Assembly (NCBI GenBank): GCA_009698615.1
Contig: WLPU01000001.1
Coordinates: forward strand, 146,075 to 210,074
Reading direction: 5' to 3'
Length of the DNA stretch: 64,000 nt
Source of the DNA: Actinomycetota bacterium
GTDB taxonomy: Bacteria > Actinomycetota > Actinomycetes > Nanopelagicales > Nanopelagicaceae
Shown here: piece by piece, positions 41,387 to 53,325 of the stretch
Layout: every line of letters starts with the position of its first letter
How positions within the stretch are numbered: the first letter of the stretch is position 1
Notes under the pieces: model-generated
Told to the model about the DNA's origin: nothing
Seen by the model: the letters and a program-made list of their open reading frames with translations, nothing else
Database searches by the model: none
Translations under genes and position numbers: made by a program

Positions 41387-42723
41387 ACACTTTCACCGAT
41401 CCATACGCGACCTCGCGTGAGACCACCGAAGGTACCGTTTTTTCTGTTACTGGAGGAGATTGGGATTCACTAGTAACTGAAATTGGGGCGACGAAAGAAG
41501 AACGCGTTGTTGTTAACATGGGGCCGCAGCACCCTTCCACTCACGGAGTTTTACGTTTAGTGCTCGAACTTGAAGGCGAAACAGTTAAAGAAGTTCGCTG
41601 TGGAATTGGATACCTTCACACTGGTATTGAAAAGAATGCCGAATACCGAAGTTGGACTCAAGGCGTAACTTTTGTTACCCGCATGGATTATTTAGCACCG
41701 CTGTTTAATGAGACTGCCTACTGCTTAGGTGTGGAAAAACTACTTGGCATAACAAGCGATGTTCCAGAGCGAGCCAGTGTTATTCGCGTGATGATGATGG
41801 AATTCAATCGAATTTCCTCACATATGGTGGCTTTAGGCACGGGCGCTCTCGAACTCGGTGCGCTTTCACCAATGATTTTCTGCTTCAGAGAACGTGAAAA
41901 AGTGTTGGATGTCTTTGAATTAATCGCAGGCCTTCGCATGAACTTGGCCTATGTTCGCCCAGGCGGAGTGGCCCAAGATTTACCAGCAGGAGCCCTTCCT
42001 AAACTACGCGAGACGGTAAAAGAACTTCGTCGCGACTTTAAAGACAATGAAAAATTGCTCATTGGTAATTCAATTTGGATGAAACGCACAGAAGGCATCG
42101 GCTACCTGGATCTAGCCGGATGCACAACTCTTGGAATAACTGGTCCCGTATTGCGGTCAACCGGTATGCCTTGGGACCTTCGCAAAATGTCACCGTATTG
42201 CGGATATGAAAACTATAACTTTGATGTCATCACGGCAGATTCATGCGATGTATATGGACGTTTCTTGATTCGTATGGGAGAACTCGAACAGTCATTGCGC
42301 ATCATTGAACAATGCATCGATAAGTTGGAAACTCTTGAGGGTGCACCAGTGATGGTTGCCGATAAGAAGATTGCATGGCCATCACAGCTCTCACTCGGTG
42401 GCGATGGCATGGGTAACTCACTAGAACACATCCGCAACATCATGGGCGAATCCATGGAGTCTTTAATCCATCACTTCAAATTAGTAACCGAAGGTTTCCG
42501 CGTTCCAGCTGGTCAGGTCTACACAGCCATTGAATCGCCACGTGGAGAAGTTGGAGTCCATTTAGTTTCCGATGGTGGCACAAAGCCTTACCGCCTTCAC
42601 TTTAGAGAGCCATCATTTAATAATTTGCAATCAACTTCTGCAATGTGTGAGGGAAGTTTGATTGCTGACATCATCGGCGCCGTTGCCTCCATTGATCCAG
42701 TAATGGGTGGGGTTGATCGCTAA
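41383..42723 (+). CDS. nuoD: NADH-quinone oxidoreductase subunit D
   Basis: 446 residues, the 49-kDa quinone-binding subunit. [21 protein letters not shown] is near residue 46, followed by [18 protein letters not shown] and [33 protein letters not shown] is near 385, and the C terminus ends VMGGVDR. The stop overlaps the nuoE ATG by one base. The tyrosine and histidine that bind quinone lie in these conserved segments. Confidence 0.97.
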   Translation: MNTFTDPYATSRETTEGTVFSVTGGDWDSLVTEIGATKEERVVVNMGPQHPSTHGVLRLVLELEGETVKEVRCGIGYLHTGIEKNAEYRSWTQGVTFVTRMDYLAPLFNETAYCLGVEKLLGITSDVPERASVIRVMMMEFNRISSHMVALGTGALELGALSPMIFCFREREKVLDVFELIAGLRMNLAYVRPGGVAQDLPAGALPKLRETVKELRRDFKDNEKLLIGNSIWMKRTEGIGYLDLAGCTTLGITGPVLRSTGMPWDLRKMSPYCGYENYNFDVITADSCDVYGRFLIRMGELEQSLRIIEQCIDKLETLEGAPVMVADKKIAWPSQLSLGGDGMGNSLEHIRNIMGESMESLIHHFKLVTEGFRVPAGQVYTAIESPRGEVGVHLVSDGGTKPYRLHFREPSFNNLQSTSAMCEGSLIADIIGAVASIDPVMGGVDR

Positions 42724-43355
42724 TGGCATTTACAGACAAAGACCTTCAAGTCATGGATTCAATCATCAATAGATATCCTCGCAAACGCTCTGCGATTATG
42801 CCTTTGTTGCACTATGCGCAAAGTAGAGATGGATTTATCACCAGCGATGGAATTGAAACTATTGCGAAGAAACTAGATCTTGAAACTGCTGAAGTTTCAG
42901 CGGTGGCAACGTTTTATACCCAATATAAGCGCAAGCCAGTGGGCGAGTATCACGTAGGGGTCTGCACGAATACCTTGTGCGCGGTAATGGGCGGGGATGA
43001 GATTTTTGCAGGACTCAAAGATCACCTTGGTATTGAAAATGATGGAGTTACAGCCGACGGCAAAGTTTCTCTTGAACATATTGAGTGCAATGCCGCATGT
43101 GATTTCGCACCGGTAGTAATGGCCAACTGGGAGTTCTACGACAATCAAACAGTGCAGTCTGCAAAAGATTTAGTCGATTCAATGCGAGCCGGAAAGCCAA
43201 AGGCGCCTACACGTGGGCCCGATGTTTTGCAGAACTGGAAAGAGACTTCAGCTGTTCTTGCTGGAATTAATGACGGTCATGCAAATGAAGGCGTACAGGC
43301 AGGAGCACCTACATTGCTTGGACTAAATATTTCCAAGAAGGGAGCAAGGGGATGA
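42723..43355 (+). CDS. nuoE: NADH-quinone oxidoreductase subunit E
   Basis: 210 residues, 24-kDa subunit of the NADH-dehydrogenase module with a thioredoxin-like [2Fe-2S] domain. The four ligand cysteines are in VCTNTLCAV (C-x4-C) and ECNAACDFAP (C-x3-C). The helical N-terminal domain has YPRKRSAIMPLLHYAQ. The last 60 residues are a low-conservation tail. It overlaps nuoF by four bases. Confidence 0.95.
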   Translation: MAFTDKDLQVMDSIINRYPRKRSAIMPLLHYAQSRDGFITSDGIETIAKKLDLETAEVSAVATFYTQYKRKPVGEYHVGVCTNTLCAVMGGDEIFAGLKDHLGIENDGVTADGKVSLEHIECNAACDFAPVVMANWEFYDNQTVQSAKDLVDSMRAGKPKAPTRGPDVLQNWKETSAVLAGINDGHANEGVQAGAPTLLGLNISKKGARG

Positions 43356-44659
43356 CTCAGTTAACTCCCGTGCTCTCAGCACATTGGGATGAAAAGGATT
43401 CGTTCACGATTGCAGGTTATAAGCGCCATGGTGGCTATGACGCTGCTGCTAAAGCGCTAAAAATGGAACCAGATGCAGTGATTCAACTTGTAAAAGATTC
43501 TGGACTACGTGGACGTGGTGGTGCAGGTTTTCCTACAGGAATGAAGTGGGGATTTATTCCGCAAGGAGATAATAAGGATCACTACTTGGTGGTCAACGCT
43601 GACGAATCCGAGCCAGGCACTTGCAAAGATATGCCTTTGCTTCTTGCAAATCCACACGTCCTCATCGAGGGTTGCATCATTGCCTCGTATGCAATTCGTG
43701 CCAAGTACGCTTTTATTTATATTCGTGGAGAAGTTACTCATGTAGTGCGCCGAGTTCAGCAGGCTATTGATGATGCTTATGCAGCTGGACATCTCGGAAA
43801 GAATATTTTTGGTTCTGGCGTAGATCTTGAGTTGGTGCTTCATGTTGGTGCCGGTGCATATATTTGCGGTGAAGAAACCGCATTACTCGATTCCCTTGAA
43901 GGTTTTCGCGGACAACCCCGCTTACGTCCACCTTTCCCTGCTATTGCTGGCCTTTATGCACGGCCCACTGTTGTAAATAACGTTGAATCTATTGCATCAG
44001 TTCCGGCAATTATTGCTCATGGCGCAGAGTGGTTCTCATCCATGGGAACTGAAAAAAGTAAGGGTATGACTTTGTATTCACTCTCTGGCCACGTAACTAA
44101 CCCAGGACAATTTGAAGCCCCGTTAGGAATTACTCTTCGCGAACTTCTTGAAATTTCGGGTGGAGTCCGGGCTGGGCATCAACTTAAATTCTGGACACCT
44201 GGTGGCTCTTCTACTCCAATATTCACATCGGCACATTTAGATACACCTCTGGATTACGAAGGTGTATCGGCTGCTGGTTCGATGCTTGGCACAAAAGCAC
44301 TCCAGATATTCGATGAAACGACATGCATCGTTCGCGCAGTACTTCGTTGGACTGAGTTTTATAAGCATGAATCCTGCGGTAAGTGCACCCCATGTCGCGA
44401 AGGCACTTGGTGGTTGGTTCAAATTCTTCGGGATTTGGAAAGTGGAAAAGGTTCCGAAGCCGATCTTGAAAAGTTGCTCGACCTGTGTGACAACATTATG
44501 GGTCGCTCATTCTGTGCACTTGGAGATGGCGCAACAAGTCCTATTACTTCTTCTATCAATTACTTCCGTGAGGAATACATCGCTCACTTAACACACGGTG
44601 GTTGCCCGCTAGACCCCCATGCAGCAACTGTTTTTGCATCAGCGAAGGCAGGTGTTTGA
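43352..44659 (+). CDS. nuoF: NADH-quinone oxidoreductase subunit F
   Basis: 435 residues; binds NADH and FMN and carries a [4Fe-4S] cluster. The FMN/NADH loop is [18 protein letters not shown] near residue 50. [29 protein letters not shown] and the cluster motif [15 protein letters not shown] near 345 follow, with a further Cys in [11 protein letters not shown]. The stop overlaps the nuoG ATG by one base (TGATG). Confidence 0.97.
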   Translation: MTQLTPVLSAHWDEKDSFTIAGYKRHGGYDAAAKALKMEPDAVIQLVKDSGLRGRGGAGFPTGMKWGFIPQGDNKDHYLVVNADESEPGTCKDMPLLLANPHVLIEGCIIASYAIRAKYAFIYIRGEVTHVVRRVQQAIDDAYAAGHLGKNIFGSGVDLELVLHVGAGAYICGEETALLDSLEGFRGQPRLRPPFPAIAGLYARPTVVNNVESIASVPAIIAHGAEWFSSMGTEKSKGMTLYSLSGHVTNPGQFEAPLGITLRELLEISGGVRAGHQLKFWTPGGSSTPIFTSAHLDTPLDYEGVSAAGSMLGTKALQIFDETTCIVRAVLRWTEFYKHESCGKCTPCREGTWWLVQILRDLESGKGSEADLEKLLDLCDNIMGRSFCALGDGATSPITSSINYFREEYIAHLTHGGCPLDPHAATVFASAKAGV

Positions 44660-47007
44660 TGAGTAACGAAGTCGTGGACATGATCACGGTTGTCATTGAT
44701 GGGTTCGAAGTGTCAGTTCCTAAGGGAACATTGGTTATTCGCGCAGCAGAAAAACTAGGAATCCAGATTCCAAGATTTTGCGATCACCCGCTCCTGGATC
44801 CTGTCGGTGCGTGTCGCCAATGTTTAGTTGATATTGAAATCAACGGACGTGCATTTCCAAAACCTCAGGCCTCATGCACTATCCCAGTAGAGCCAGGCAT
44901 GATTGTTAAGACACAACTTACTTCGGCAGTGGCAAAGAAAGCGCAAGAAGGCGTAATGGAAATGTTGCTGATTAACCATCCACTTGATTGCCCAGTGTGT
45001 GACAAGGGTGGAGAGTGCCCATTACAGAATCAAGCAATGAGCAATGGGCAAAGCGACTCACGCTTTGAAGGCACCAAGCGCACCTTTGAAAAACCAATTC
45101 ATATTTCTTCACAAGTTCTCCTTGATCGTGAGCGTTGCGTTTTATGTGCTCGCTGCACACGTTTTTCAGAACAAATTGCATCTGACCCATTTATCACTTT
45201 GAACGAACGTGGCGCGTTGCAACAAGTAGGTATCTACGAAAAGCAACCATTCGAGTCTTACTTCTCTGGCAATACCGTTCAAATTTGTCCAGTAGGTGCG
45301 CTCACTGGTGCCTCCTACAGATTCCGCGCTCGGCCATTTGACCTTGTTTCAACGCCATCGGCATGCGAACACTGCGCCTCTGGCTGTTCGCTTCGAACCG
45401 ATGTTCGCCGCGGAAAGACTTTGCGTCGCCTTGCCGGAGATGATGCAGAAGTAAACGAAGAATGGAACTGTGACAAGGGTCGTTGGGCATTTAAATATGT
45501 GACTGCGGCCGATCGCCTCACACACCCAATGGTGCGAAACGCCTCTGGTGAATTGCAAGAGGCATCATGGCCTGAGGCCATCGCAGCTGCAGCAGCTGGA
45601 TTGCAAAAAACTTCCGCAGCGGTCTTAGTTGGAGGACGTGCAAGCGTTGAGGATGCATATGGCTACAGCAAATTTGCTCGTGTAACTCTTGGGACAAACA
45701 ATATTGATTTCCGTTCACGAATTTCAACCGCAGAAGAGCGCGACTTTATTGCCTCCACAGTTGTACGTGCAAAGACTACATATCGCGATATTGATCGCGC
45801 TGATAGCGTGCTACTTGTTGGGTTCGAACCAGAAGAAGAGTCACCAATCGTTTTCTTGCGAATTCACAAGCAGGTCAGAAAGCGCGCCTTGAAAGTGACT
45901 GCGATTGCTTCCAAATTGTCCATCGGAAACGAAAAACTTAGCGCCAACTTTGTTTGTGTAGCACCCGGGTCAGAAGCAACAGCCCTTCCATCCGTAGCGC
46001 TCACTGCGCAATCTGTAATTCTTGTCGGGGAGAGAGCATGCGAGAGCGCAGGTCTACTTTCTGCCATTGCAGCCCTTGCAGAAAAAACAGGTGCAAAACT
46101 TGCTTGGATTCCTCGTCGTGCGGGGGAGCGCGGAGCGATTGCCGCTGGCGCTATTGGAAATCTCTTGCCAGGTGGGCGTCCAGTTGCCGATGCATCTGCT
46201 CGCGTCGATGTCGCTGCGGCGTGGGGAGTTACCTCGATACCTTCATCTCTTGGCTTAAGTAGCGATGAAATCATCGCTGCAGTGAACAAAGGCACAATTG
46301 GAGCACTTGTTGTTGGTGGAGTAGATCCGCTTGATGGTGAGAATCACCACGAGATGCTTGAAGCTCTTCAAAAAGCATTTGTTGTTTCACTTGAGATTCG
46401 TCCCAGCGCAGTGACCACACTTGCTGATGTCGTCTTGCCAGTGGCTGCTGTGACTGAAAAATCTGGTTCCTTCCTTGATTGGGAAGGCCGCAGCCGCAAC
46501 TTTGAAGCAGCTGTTGTCGATTCCCTTCAGCGAAGTGATGTGAGGTTGTTATCAATGATCGCTGATGAAATGTCGAAGCCAATCTCGCTTTCAACGGTGA
46601 AGGCCGCTTCGAAAGAATTTGCATCTCTTGGAAATTGGGATGGCGCCCCATCGGCACTTTCTTTAACTTCAGTTCAAACTGTTTCGGCGCTGCAAGCAAA
46701 CGAGGCGCTTCTAACTTCTTGGCGCAGACTCTTGGATGAAGGGTCCTTGCAGCAGGGCGAAGAGAATTTAGCGGGCACTGCTCGTAAGCCAGTTGTCGTA
46801 ATTTCTCCAAAGCGGGCCGCATCCATCGGCGTCACAGATGGTGAAGCTGTACGAGTTTCGAATTCTCATGGCGCCATTGTTCTTCCAGTATTGGTTGAGG
46901 CAATTCATGACGATGCAGTTTGGCTGCCCCGCAATTCGCGTGGCTCACATCTTCTCGCCACATTTGGAGTTGCAAGTGGCGCTGTCGTAACGGTGGTGAA
47001 GGACTAA
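44659..47007 (+). CDS. nuoG: NADH-quinone oxidoreductase subunit G
   Basis: 782 residues from the ATG overlapping the nuoF stop; a longer upstream frame lies inside nuoF. The N-terminal [2Fe-2S] domain has [21 protein letters not shown]. His/Cys and [4Fe-4S] motifs follow ([37 protein letters not shown]), then [17 protein letters not shown]. The rest is a degenerate molybdopterin-oxidoreductase domain that in NuoG is structural. Distinctly longer than NuoG of some lineages but normal for Actinobacteria. Confidence 0.96.
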   Translation: MSNEVVDMITVVIDGFEVSVPKGTLVIRAAEKLGIQIPRFCDHPLLDPVGACRQCLVDIEINGRAFPKPQASCTIPVEPGMIVKTQLTSAVAKKAQEGVMEMLLINHPLDCPVCDKGGECPLQNQAMSNGQSDSRFEGTKRTFEKPIHISSQVLLDRERCVLCARCTRFSEQIASDPFITLNERGALQQVGIYEKQPFESYFSGNTVQICPVGALTGASYRFRARPFDLVSTPSACEHCASGCSLRTDVRRGKTLRRLAGDDAEVNEEWNCDKGRWAFKYVTAADRLTHPMVRNASGELQEASWPEAIAAAAAGLQKTSAAVLVGGRASVEDAYGYSKFARVTLGTNNIDFRSRISTAEERDFIASTVVRAKTTYRDIDRADSVLLVGFEPEEESPIVFLRIHKQVRKRALKVTAIASKLSIGNEKLSANFVCVAPGSEATALPSVALTAQSVILVGERACESAGLLSAIAALAEKTGAKLAWIPRRAGERGAIAAGAIGNLLPGGRPVADASARVDVAAAWGVTSIPSSLGLSSDEIIAAVNKGTIGALVVGGVDPLDGENHHEMLEALQKAFVVSLEIRPSAVTTLADVVLPVAAVTEKSGSFLDWEGRSRNFEAAVVDSLQRSDVRLLSMIADEMSKPISLSTVKAASKEFASLGNWDGAPSALSLTSVQTVSALQANEALLTSWRRLLDEGSLQQGEENLAGTARKPVVVISPKRAASIGVTDGEAVRVSNSHGAIVLPVLVEAIHDDAVWLPRNSRGSHLLATFGVASGAVVTVVKD

Positions 47008-48227
47008 TGACAACTGCACAACTACTCAGTCAAGATCCGGGTTGGCTCATTGCGGTTAAAGGACTTTTTGTCTTCATCGGGTGCGTACTTTTAACATTGA
47101 TGTCGGTATGGGGCGAACGCCGAATTGTTGCTCTTATGCAGATGCGCATTGGCCCCAACCGGGTTGGCCCATTTGGTTTAGTGCAGGCTCTGGCCGATGG
47201 CGTGAAATTGGCTCTCAAGGAAGATTTAATCCCGGCCGCGGCTGACAAGATTGTATTTATTATCGCGCCAATAATTAGTGCAACGACATGTTTCATGTCA
47301 TTTGCCGTGATTCCAATAACGGGGCCAGTGACGCTATTCGGCCACAAAACTGCGATGCAGTTAACCGATCTACCTGTTGGCGTTCTTTATGTTTTGGCAA
47401 TTGCATCTGTAGGTGTTTACGGAATTGTGCTTGCAGGTTGGTCTTCGGGATCTACTTACCCACTCCTGGGAGGATTGCGATCGAGCGCACAAGTGATTTC
47501 CTATGAAGTTGCTATGGGGCTTTCACTTGTTGCCGTCTTTATTTACGCAGGATCCATGTCAACATCAGAGATTGTCGCAGCTCAGCAAAAGTGGTGGTTT
47601 GCCGTAGTCCTCTTCCCGTCCTTTGTAATTTATGCAATCTCTATGGTTGGCGAAACCAATCGCGCGCCGTTTGACCTGGCTGAAGCAGAAGGCGAACTTG
47701 TCGGTGGTTTCCATACCGAGTACTCATCATTGAAATTTGCACTCTTCTTCTTGGCCGAATACGTCAATATCGTTGCAGTCTCTGCTCTTGCTACAACATT
47801 ATTCTTGGGCGGCTACCACGCATTGCCCGGTCTTACCTTCACCGAACAATGGTGGGGTGGCTGGTTCACTGCGATCTGGTTCTTCTTTAAAGTTTTATTC
47901 TTCTTCTTTATATTCGTATGGCTGCGCGGAACACTTCCACGTCTTCGCTATGACCAGTTCATGAAATTTGGTTGGAAAGTTTTGATCCCCGTGAGTTTGT
48001 TCTGGATCATGATCGTTTCCACTCTTCGTGTGTTGTCATTACACGGTGCATCTCGAATTACAGTGATCGGATTTGCAAGCGGCATCGTATTGATCGTCTT
48101 ACTCATCAATATTGCTTACGATTCTTCTCGCAAGCGCGCTTCAGAAAAACCATATGCAGATGTCGCGCCACCATCATTTCCCGTTCCACAATTGCCGAGC
48201 GAAAGAGCGGAGAATCCACGTGGCTGA
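47007..48227 (+). CDS. nuoH: NADH-quinone oxidoreductase subunit H
   Basis: 406 residues from the ATG that overlaps the nuoG TAA by one base. Eight or so helices. Conserved loops are [31 protein letters not shown] near residue 40, [29 protein letters not shown] near 215, and [23 protein letters not shown] near 310. It forms the quinone entry site at the base of the membrane arm. The C-terminal 40 residues are charged and extend beyond the core. It overlaps nuoI by eight bases. Confidence 0.96.
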   Translation: MTTAQLLSQDPGWLIAVKGLFVFIGCVLLTLMSVWGERRIVALMQMRIGPNRVGPFGLVQALADGVKLALKEDLIPAAADKIVFIIAPIISATTCFMSFAVIPITGPVTLFGHKTAMQLTDLPVGVLYVLAIASVGVYGIVLAGWSSGSTYPLLGGLRSSAQVISYEVAMGLSLVAVFIYAGSMSTSEIVAAQQKWWFAVVLFPSFVIYAISMVGETNRAPFDLAEAEGELVGGFHTEYSSLKFALFFLAEYVNIVAVSALATTLFLGGYHALPGLTFTEQWWGGWFTAIWFFFKVLFFFFIFVWLRGTLPRLRYDQFMKFGWKVLIPVSLFWIMIVSTLRVLSLHGASRITVIGFASGIVLIVLLINIAYDSSRKRASEKPYADVAPPSFPVPQLPSERAENPRG

Positions 48228-48846
48228 TCTTCATAATCACGATATAGAGCCAACAAGACCCGATCTTGGTTTAGAGGCGGTGAGCTCTGCACCAGTGGTA
48301 AACGATGGTCCCGCTCCCATGGGAAAGCAGTTGCTTGGTTTTTGGGTCACATTCCGTGCCATGTTTAAGAAACCAAACACTGTCCAATATCCAGAAGTTA
48401 AAGAACCAACTGCGGAGCGATTCCACGGACGCCATCAACTTAACCGTCACCCAGATGGTCTCGAGAAATGTATTGGATGCGAACTTTGTGCATGGGCTTG
48501 CCCAGCGGATGCCATTTATGTTGAGGGAGCGGCAAATACTCCTGAAAATACAATGTCTCCTGGAGAGCGCTACGGCAAGGTTTACCAAATTAATTATTTG
48601 CGATGTGTATTTTGTGGGTTATGCATTGAGGCTTGCCCTACTCGCGCTCTGACAATGACTAATGAATACGAACTAGCTGATAACTCTCGCGAGAGTTTGA
48701 TTTTTGAAAAGCAAGATCTTCTAGCCCCGCTACGTGCGGGAATGTTGATGCCTCCACATCCAATGTATCCAGAAATGAATGACACAAATTATTACAAAGG
48801 CGATGTACCCCATGCGCATCCATCACAGGAGGTGAAGAATGATTAG
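48220..48846 (+). CDS. nuoI: NADH-quinone oxidoreductase subunit I
   Basis: 208 residues from GTG 48220, just inside the nuoH end. Two [4Fe-4S] ferredoxin motifs, [12 protein letters not shown] and [12 protein letters not shown], hold clusters N6a and N6b. An N-terminal amphipathic stretch ([17 protein letters not shown]) contacts the membrane arm. The alternative longer frame lies within nuoH and has no family match. It overlaps nuoJ by eight bases. Confidence 0.95.
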   Translation: MADLHNHDIEPTRPDLGLEAVSSAPVVNDGPAPMGKQLLGFWVTFRAMFKKPNTVQYPEVKEPTAERFHGRHQLNRHPDGLEKCIGCELCAWACPADAIYVEGAANTPENTMSPGERYGKVYQINYLRCVFCGLCIEACPTRALTMTNEYELADNSRESLIFEKQDLLAPLRAGMLMPPHPMYPEMNDTNYYKGDVPHAHPSQEVKND

Positions 48847-49618
48847 CCTTGCAATCAATGTTGGTCAGACACAGACTCCTGAGGCTGTACTTTTTTGGGT
48901 GCTTGGACCGCTTGCCGTTCTAGCAGCCTTGGGGATGTTGCTGGTTAAGAAGGCAGTTCATTCAGCACTGCTTCTTGCGTGGGTAATGATCACCTTGGCG
49001 ATTTTTTATATCGCACAAGATGCTGCATTCCTAGGGATTGTCCAAATTGTTGTGTACACCGGAGCGGTCATGATGCTCTTCCTCTTTATTTTAATGTTGG
49101 TCGGCGTTGACTCCGCTGATTCACTTACAGAAACAATTCGCGGACTTCGCCCCATCGCCATCGTTGCTGCAATTGGATTTGGCGGACTCATGATTTCGCT
49201 ACTTGATCGAGCAACTTTAGGGCGGCAATTAGTTGGCCTCGCTGCTGCAAACGAAGCCGGAAACGTTCAAGGCCTTGCTGGGTTGCTCTTTTCTAAGTAT
49301 GTGTGGCCTTTTGAAATTGTTTCCGCACTTTTGATTACTGCCGCACTCGGAGCGATGGTGCTAGCGCATAATCACCGAGTGATTGCTCGTCCCACGCAGC
49401 GCGATCTTGCCACCGCACGTTTTCGCTCCGGATCACTTTCAACGGCTGCCGGCCTTCCAGGCCCTGGTGTGTATGCACTACACAATGCAGTTGATGTTCC
49501 TGCGCTGTTGCCAGATGGATCAGCCTCTGAGGCTTCAATTTCTGCAACATTGAAGGCTCGCGGAGATGTAATCGATTCACGCCCATTCCAACTCAAAGAA
49601 CTTGAGGAGGATAAATAA
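48839..49618 (+). CDS. nuoJ: NADH-quinone oxidoreductase subunit J
   Basis: 259 residues, five membrane helices. LWARNING-free family cues are the first helix around [30 protein letters not shown] and the pi-bulge helix [24 protein letters not shown] near residue 65. The C-terminal 90 residues are hydrophilic, longer than in Escherichia coli, as is usual in Actinobacteria. The stop overlaps the nuoK ATG by one base. Confidence 0.94.
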   Translation: MISLAINVGQTQTPEAVLFWVLGPLAVLAALGMLLVKKAVHSALLLAWVMITLAIFYIAQDAAFLGIVQIVVYTGAVMMLFLFILMLVGVDSADSLTETIRGLRPIAIVAAIGFGGLMISLLDRATLGRQLVGLAAANEAGNVQGLAGLLFSKYVWPFEIVSALLITAALGAMVLAHNHRVIARPTQRDLATARFRSGSLSTAAGLPGPGVYALHNAVDVPALLPDGSASEASISATLKARGDVIDSRPFQLKELEEDK

Positions 49619-49917
49619 TGAATGCCGCTAATTACCTTTATGTATCCGCACTCTTGTTTACGATTGGCGCAATTGGTGTAGTTGTCAGGCGCAACGCAAT
49701 AGTTGTTTTCATGTGCGTCGAGTTGATGCTCAATGCAGCAAATCTTGCCTTTGTAACTTTTGCTCGCATCAACGGCAACCTAGAGGGTCAAGTAGTTGCC
49801 TTCTTCACGATGGTTGTCGCAGCCTGTGAAGTTGTAGTTGGGTTGGCAATTATCGTCACCATCTATCGTTCTCGTCGATCGGCATCGGTTGACGATGCTA
49901 GTTTGCTGAAGCGGTGA
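49618..49917 (+). CDS. nuoK: NADH-quinone oxidoreductase subunit K
   Basis: 99 residues, three helices, with the proton-path glutamates in [16 protein letters not shown] and [15 protein letters not shown]. Size and motif are standard. One-base overlap with nuoJ; nuoL starts four bases after its stop. Confidence 0.96.
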   Translation: MNAANYLYVSALLFTIGAIGVVVRRNAIVVFMCVELMLNAANLAFVTFARINGNLEGQVVAFFTMVVAACEVVVGLAIIVTIYRSRRSASVDDASLLKR

Positions 49918-49921
49918 TCTC

Positions 49922-51811
49922 TTGACTAGCAATTCACTTGTATATTTGATCGCACTGCCATTATTTGGATCTGCCGTCCTATTGTTAGCAGGCCGACGCT
50001 CAGATCGTTGGGGACACCTCTTAGCAACCGCGCTTTCTGCCGGTTCTTTTGGAATTGGCTTGATGCAGTTCTCGCAGATGCTCTCTCGCAGCAATGAGCA
50101 ACGTGCAGTCTCCCAAAAGCTCTTTAGCTGGATTTCCGTCGGATCCTTCGAGGTTGATGCCGGCTTGATGCTTGATCAGCTTTCAATTTGTTTTGTACTT
50201 CTCATCACTGGCGTTGGCACGCTAATTCATATCTATTCAATTGCATATATGTCACATGACCATGATCGCCGTAGATTCTTTGCTTTCTTGAATTTCTTCA
50301 TCGCAGCAATGTTATTGCTGGTTCTCGGAGATTCTTATCTCAATCTTTACGTTGGCTGGGAAGGCGTAGGTCTTGCTTCCTACTTGCTTATTGGGTTTTG
50401 GAATCAGAAACCAACGTATGCCACCGCAGCAAAGAAGGCGTTTATTGCAAACCGCGTAGGCGATATGGGCCTATCGCTTGCAATCATGATTGCATTTGCG
50501 ACACTGGGAACCGTTTCATTTGCTGGAGTCAAAGAGCATGCATCTCAAGCATCTACCGGTGCACTTACTGCCATCGGAATTATGTTGCTCGTTGCAGCGA
50601 CCGGAAAGTCAGCGCAATTCCCATTGCAATCATGGTTGGGGGATGCAATGGCGGGCCCAACACCGGTTTCTGCACTTATTCACGCCGCAACGATGGTTAC
50701 CGCTGGTGTTTACCTGATTACTCGTTCAAACTTTATTTTTGATGCAGCCCCTACCGCGCAATTATGTGTTGCGATCATTGGCGCGATTACGCTTTTGTTT
50801 GGTGCGGTTATTGGTATGGCAAAAGATGACATTAAAAAAGCTTTAGCCGCATCAACGATGTCACAAATTGGCTACATGGTTTTAGGAGCGGGCCTTGGAC
50901 CTGCTGGTTACGCCTTTGCGATTATGCACCTATTAACTCACGGTTTCTTTAAGGCTGGAATGTTCTTGGGTGCTGGCTCAGTTATGCATGGCATGGACGA
51001 TGAAGTAAATATGCGACGTTATGGTGGCCTCAGTAAATTTATGCCAATCACTTTCGCAACATTTGGTTTGGGCTATCTTGCAATTATCGGCGTACCTCCA
51101 TTTGCCGGGTTTTACTCAAAAGATAAAATAATTGAAGTTGCATTTAACGCGGGAGGAATCAAGGGCATTACGTTGGGCGTTGCCGCTCTACTCGGTGCCG
51201 CAATCACAGCCTTCTATATGACTCGCGTCGTCATCCTTACCTTTGCTGGCAGTAAGCGTTGGGACGACAAAGCCCATCCACATGAATCGCCGTTTTTAAT
51301 GTGGGGACCAATGGCATTATTGGCTTTGGGATCGGTTACATCTGGGTTCCTTTTCACACACGGTGATGCGCTGAGAAACTGGCTTGCACCAGTTGTTGAA
51401 CAAATTCCTGCGCACGAGGGCGAGCTTCTCAGTCCCATGATCGTTTCAATACTTGCACTTGTACTCGTAGTCCTGGGTGTTTCACTTGCAGTGATCAAAT
51501 ACTTCTTGAACGAAGTTCCAGAAACTGTTCCAGAGAACGTCACAATCTTTACCAAACTTGCTCGTCGTGATCTCTTGCAGGATGCCTTCAATGAAGCAGC
51601 ATTTATGCGCCCTGGACAATCTCTTACTCGCGCCCTCGTAAAAACTGATGTCGCAGTCATTGATGGCGCAGTTCGCGGAATCGCTCGTTTAGCATCTGGC
51701 TCTGGCAAGGCGCTGCGCACAACACAAACTGGATTCGTTCGTAGTTATGCCATGTGGATTTTGTTAGGCGCCATCGCCTTAATTGCAGCGATTTGGATGG
51801 TCACCCTATGA
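49922..51811 (+). CDS. nuoL: NADH-quinone oxidoreductase subunit L
   Basis: 629 residues, antiporter-like proton-pumping subunit with the long lateral helix at its C terminus. [17 protein letters not shown] is near residue 142. [38 protein letters not shown] is near 220, with the pump lysine in the following helix. The start is TTG with a G-poor leader, the only TTG start in the operon. Its end overlaps nuoM by four bases. Confidence 0.96.
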   Translation: MTSNSLVYLIALPLFGSAVLLLAGRRSDRWGHLLATALSAGSFGIGLMQFSQMLSRSNEQRAVSQKLFSWISVGSFEVDAGLMLDQLSICFVLLITGVGTLIHIYSIAYMSHDHDRRRFFAFLNFFIAAMLLLVLGDSYLNLYVGWEGVGLASYLLIGFWNQKPTYATAAKKAFIANRVGDMGLSLAIMIAFATLGTVSFAGVKEHASQASTGALTAIGIMLLVAATGKSAQFPLQSWLGDAMAGPTPVSALIHAATMVTAGVYLITRSNFIFDAAPTAQLCVAIIGAITLLFGAVIGMAKDDIKKALAASTMSQIGYMVLGAGLGPAGYAFAIMHLLTHGFFKAGMFLGAGSVMHGMDDEVNMRRYGGLSKFMPITFATFGLGYLAIIGVPPFAGFYSKDKIIEVAFNAGGIKGITLGVAALLGAAITAFYMTRVVILTFAGSKRWDDKAHPHESPFLMWGPMALLALGSVTSGFLFTHGDALRNWLAPVVEQIPAHEGELLSPMIVSILALVLVVLGVSLAVIKYFLNEVPETVPENVTIFTKLARRDLLQDAFNEAAFMRPGQSLTRALVKTDVAVIDGAVRGIARLASGSGKALRTTQTGFVRSYAMWILLGAIALIAAIWMVTL

Positions 51812-53325
51812 ACTGGTTAACAACGTTGATGGCACTTCCACTTGTTGGTGCCCTAGTTATTTCAGTGCTACCTAAATCAAATGCTCTTGCGGCCAAGAGA
51901 GCAGCATTTGCAACAACTTTGATTGTGGCTGGAGCTACGATCACAATGGCGGTGCAATTCCAGCGCGACAATGTTGAAATTCAATTTGTTGAATCACGTT
52001 CTTGGATTCCCTCATTTGGAATTAAATATGCTCTTGGTATCGATGGAATTGCACTTGTATTGATACTCCTCTCAGTCTTATTAGCACCGATCGTCGTGTT
52101 GGCTGGATGGAACGAATCCAGTGGAGGGCGTTGGAGTGCTAAGACTTTCTATATTTTACTTCTGGTCCTAGAAACGATGATCGTCGGAGTCTTTAGCGCA
52201 ACCGATGTTTTCCTCTTTTATGTTTTCTTTGAAGCGATGTTGGTCCCCGTATATTTCCTCATCGGGGGATTTGGAACCGGAGAGCGCTCGGCTGCTGCAG
52301 TGAAATTCTTACTTTATAGCCTTTTTGGTGGCTTACTTATGCTGGCGTCCATCATCGCTCTCTATGTTTTGTCGGGCGAACAAATCGGTCACACATTTGA
52401 TCTTGCCGCCCTTTCACATCTGACAATGGATTCAACGACTGAAAACTTCCTTTTCCTTGGATTCTTCATCGCCTTTGCAATCAAGGCGCCATTGTGGCCG
52501 CTACATACTTGGCTACCAGATGCGGCTGCATCGGCAACGCCTGGAACCTCTGTTTTGTTGTTGGGAGTTCTCGACAAGGTAGGTACGTTTGGAATGATTC
52601 GATATTGCATGACACTTTTTCCTCATGCTACCAAGACGTTTACTCCAATGATTATTGTTTTAGCCCTCATCTCGATTATTTACGGTGCATTCTTGGCAAT
52701 CGGTCAGAAAGATCTCAAGCGATTGATTGCGTTTACATCGATTTCACACTTTGGATTTATCACCCTCGGAATCTTCTCGATGACTTCGCAAGGGCAATCA
52801 GGTGCCACCCTCTATATGTTTAATCATGGATTCTCTACTGCGGCCCTGTTTTTAATTGGCGGGTGGATGATGTCTCGACGTGGTTCATCTAAGATCGCAG
52901 ATTTCGGTGGGTTGCAGCGCGTAACTCCCGTTATGGCATGGACTTTCTTTATTGCTGGAATGTCGAGCCTGGCACTACCTGGGCTCTCAAGTTTCGTCAG
53001 CGAATTCCTTGTATTAGTTGGGACTTATACGCGCTACCCGGTGGCCGCAGTGATCGGAACCTTTGGAATAGTTTTAGCTGCTTTGTACATACTTATTCCG
53101 GTACAGCGAGCCTTACATGGCCCAGTAACCCCGGGCAATGAGGGACTTTCTGATTTGAATATGCGAGAGCGCATTGCGATTGCACCTGTTTTGGCAATCA
53201 TTATCGCTCTTGGTTTCTACCCTTCTCCGCTTCTTAATGTCATCAACCCTGCAGCCGCACACACGATTGCGCAATCAGGCTTTACAGATCCAGTCTCGCA
53301 AATCGATGCAAAGGCTGGTAAATAG
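51808..53325 (+). CDS. nuoM: NADH-quinone oxidoreductase subunit M
   Basis: 505 residues from the ATG overlapping the nuoL stop; the longer frame inside nuoL is a shadow. Antiporter-like. [21 protein letters not shown] is near residue 135 (pump Glu), and [34 protein letters not shown] near 230 (Lys). nuoN begins immediately after the TAG. A full 14-subunit set requires L, M and N, all present here. Confidence 0.96.
   Translation: MNWLTTLMALPLVGALVISVLPKSNALAAKRAAFATTLIVAGATITMAVQFQRDNVEIQFVESRSWIPSFGIKYALGIDGIALVLILLSVLLAPIVVLAGWNESSGGRWSAKTFYILLLVLETMIVGVFSATDVFLFYVFFEAMLVPVYFLIGGFGTGERSAAAVKFLLYSLFGGLLMLASIIALYVLSGEQIGHTFDLAALSHLTMDSTTENFLFLGFFIAFAIKAPLWPLHTWLPDAAASATPGTSVLLLGVLDKVGTFGMIRYCMTLFPHATKTFTPMIIVLALISIIYGAFLAIGQKDLKRLIAFTSISHFGFITLGIFSMTSQGQSGATLYMFNHGFSTAALFLIGGWMMSRRGSSKIADFGGLQRVTPVMAWTFFIAGMSSLALPGLSSFVSEFLVLVGTYTRYPVAAVIGTFGIVLAALYILIPVQRALHGPVTPGNEGLSDLNMRERIAIAPVLAIIIALGFYPSPLLNVINPAAAHTIAQSGFTDPVSQIDAKAGK

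Noticed and set aside
48112..48219. Longer nuoI start inside nuoH
   Set aside because: The added residues are out-of-frame translation of nuoH; GTG 48220 fits the operon pattern of short overlaps.
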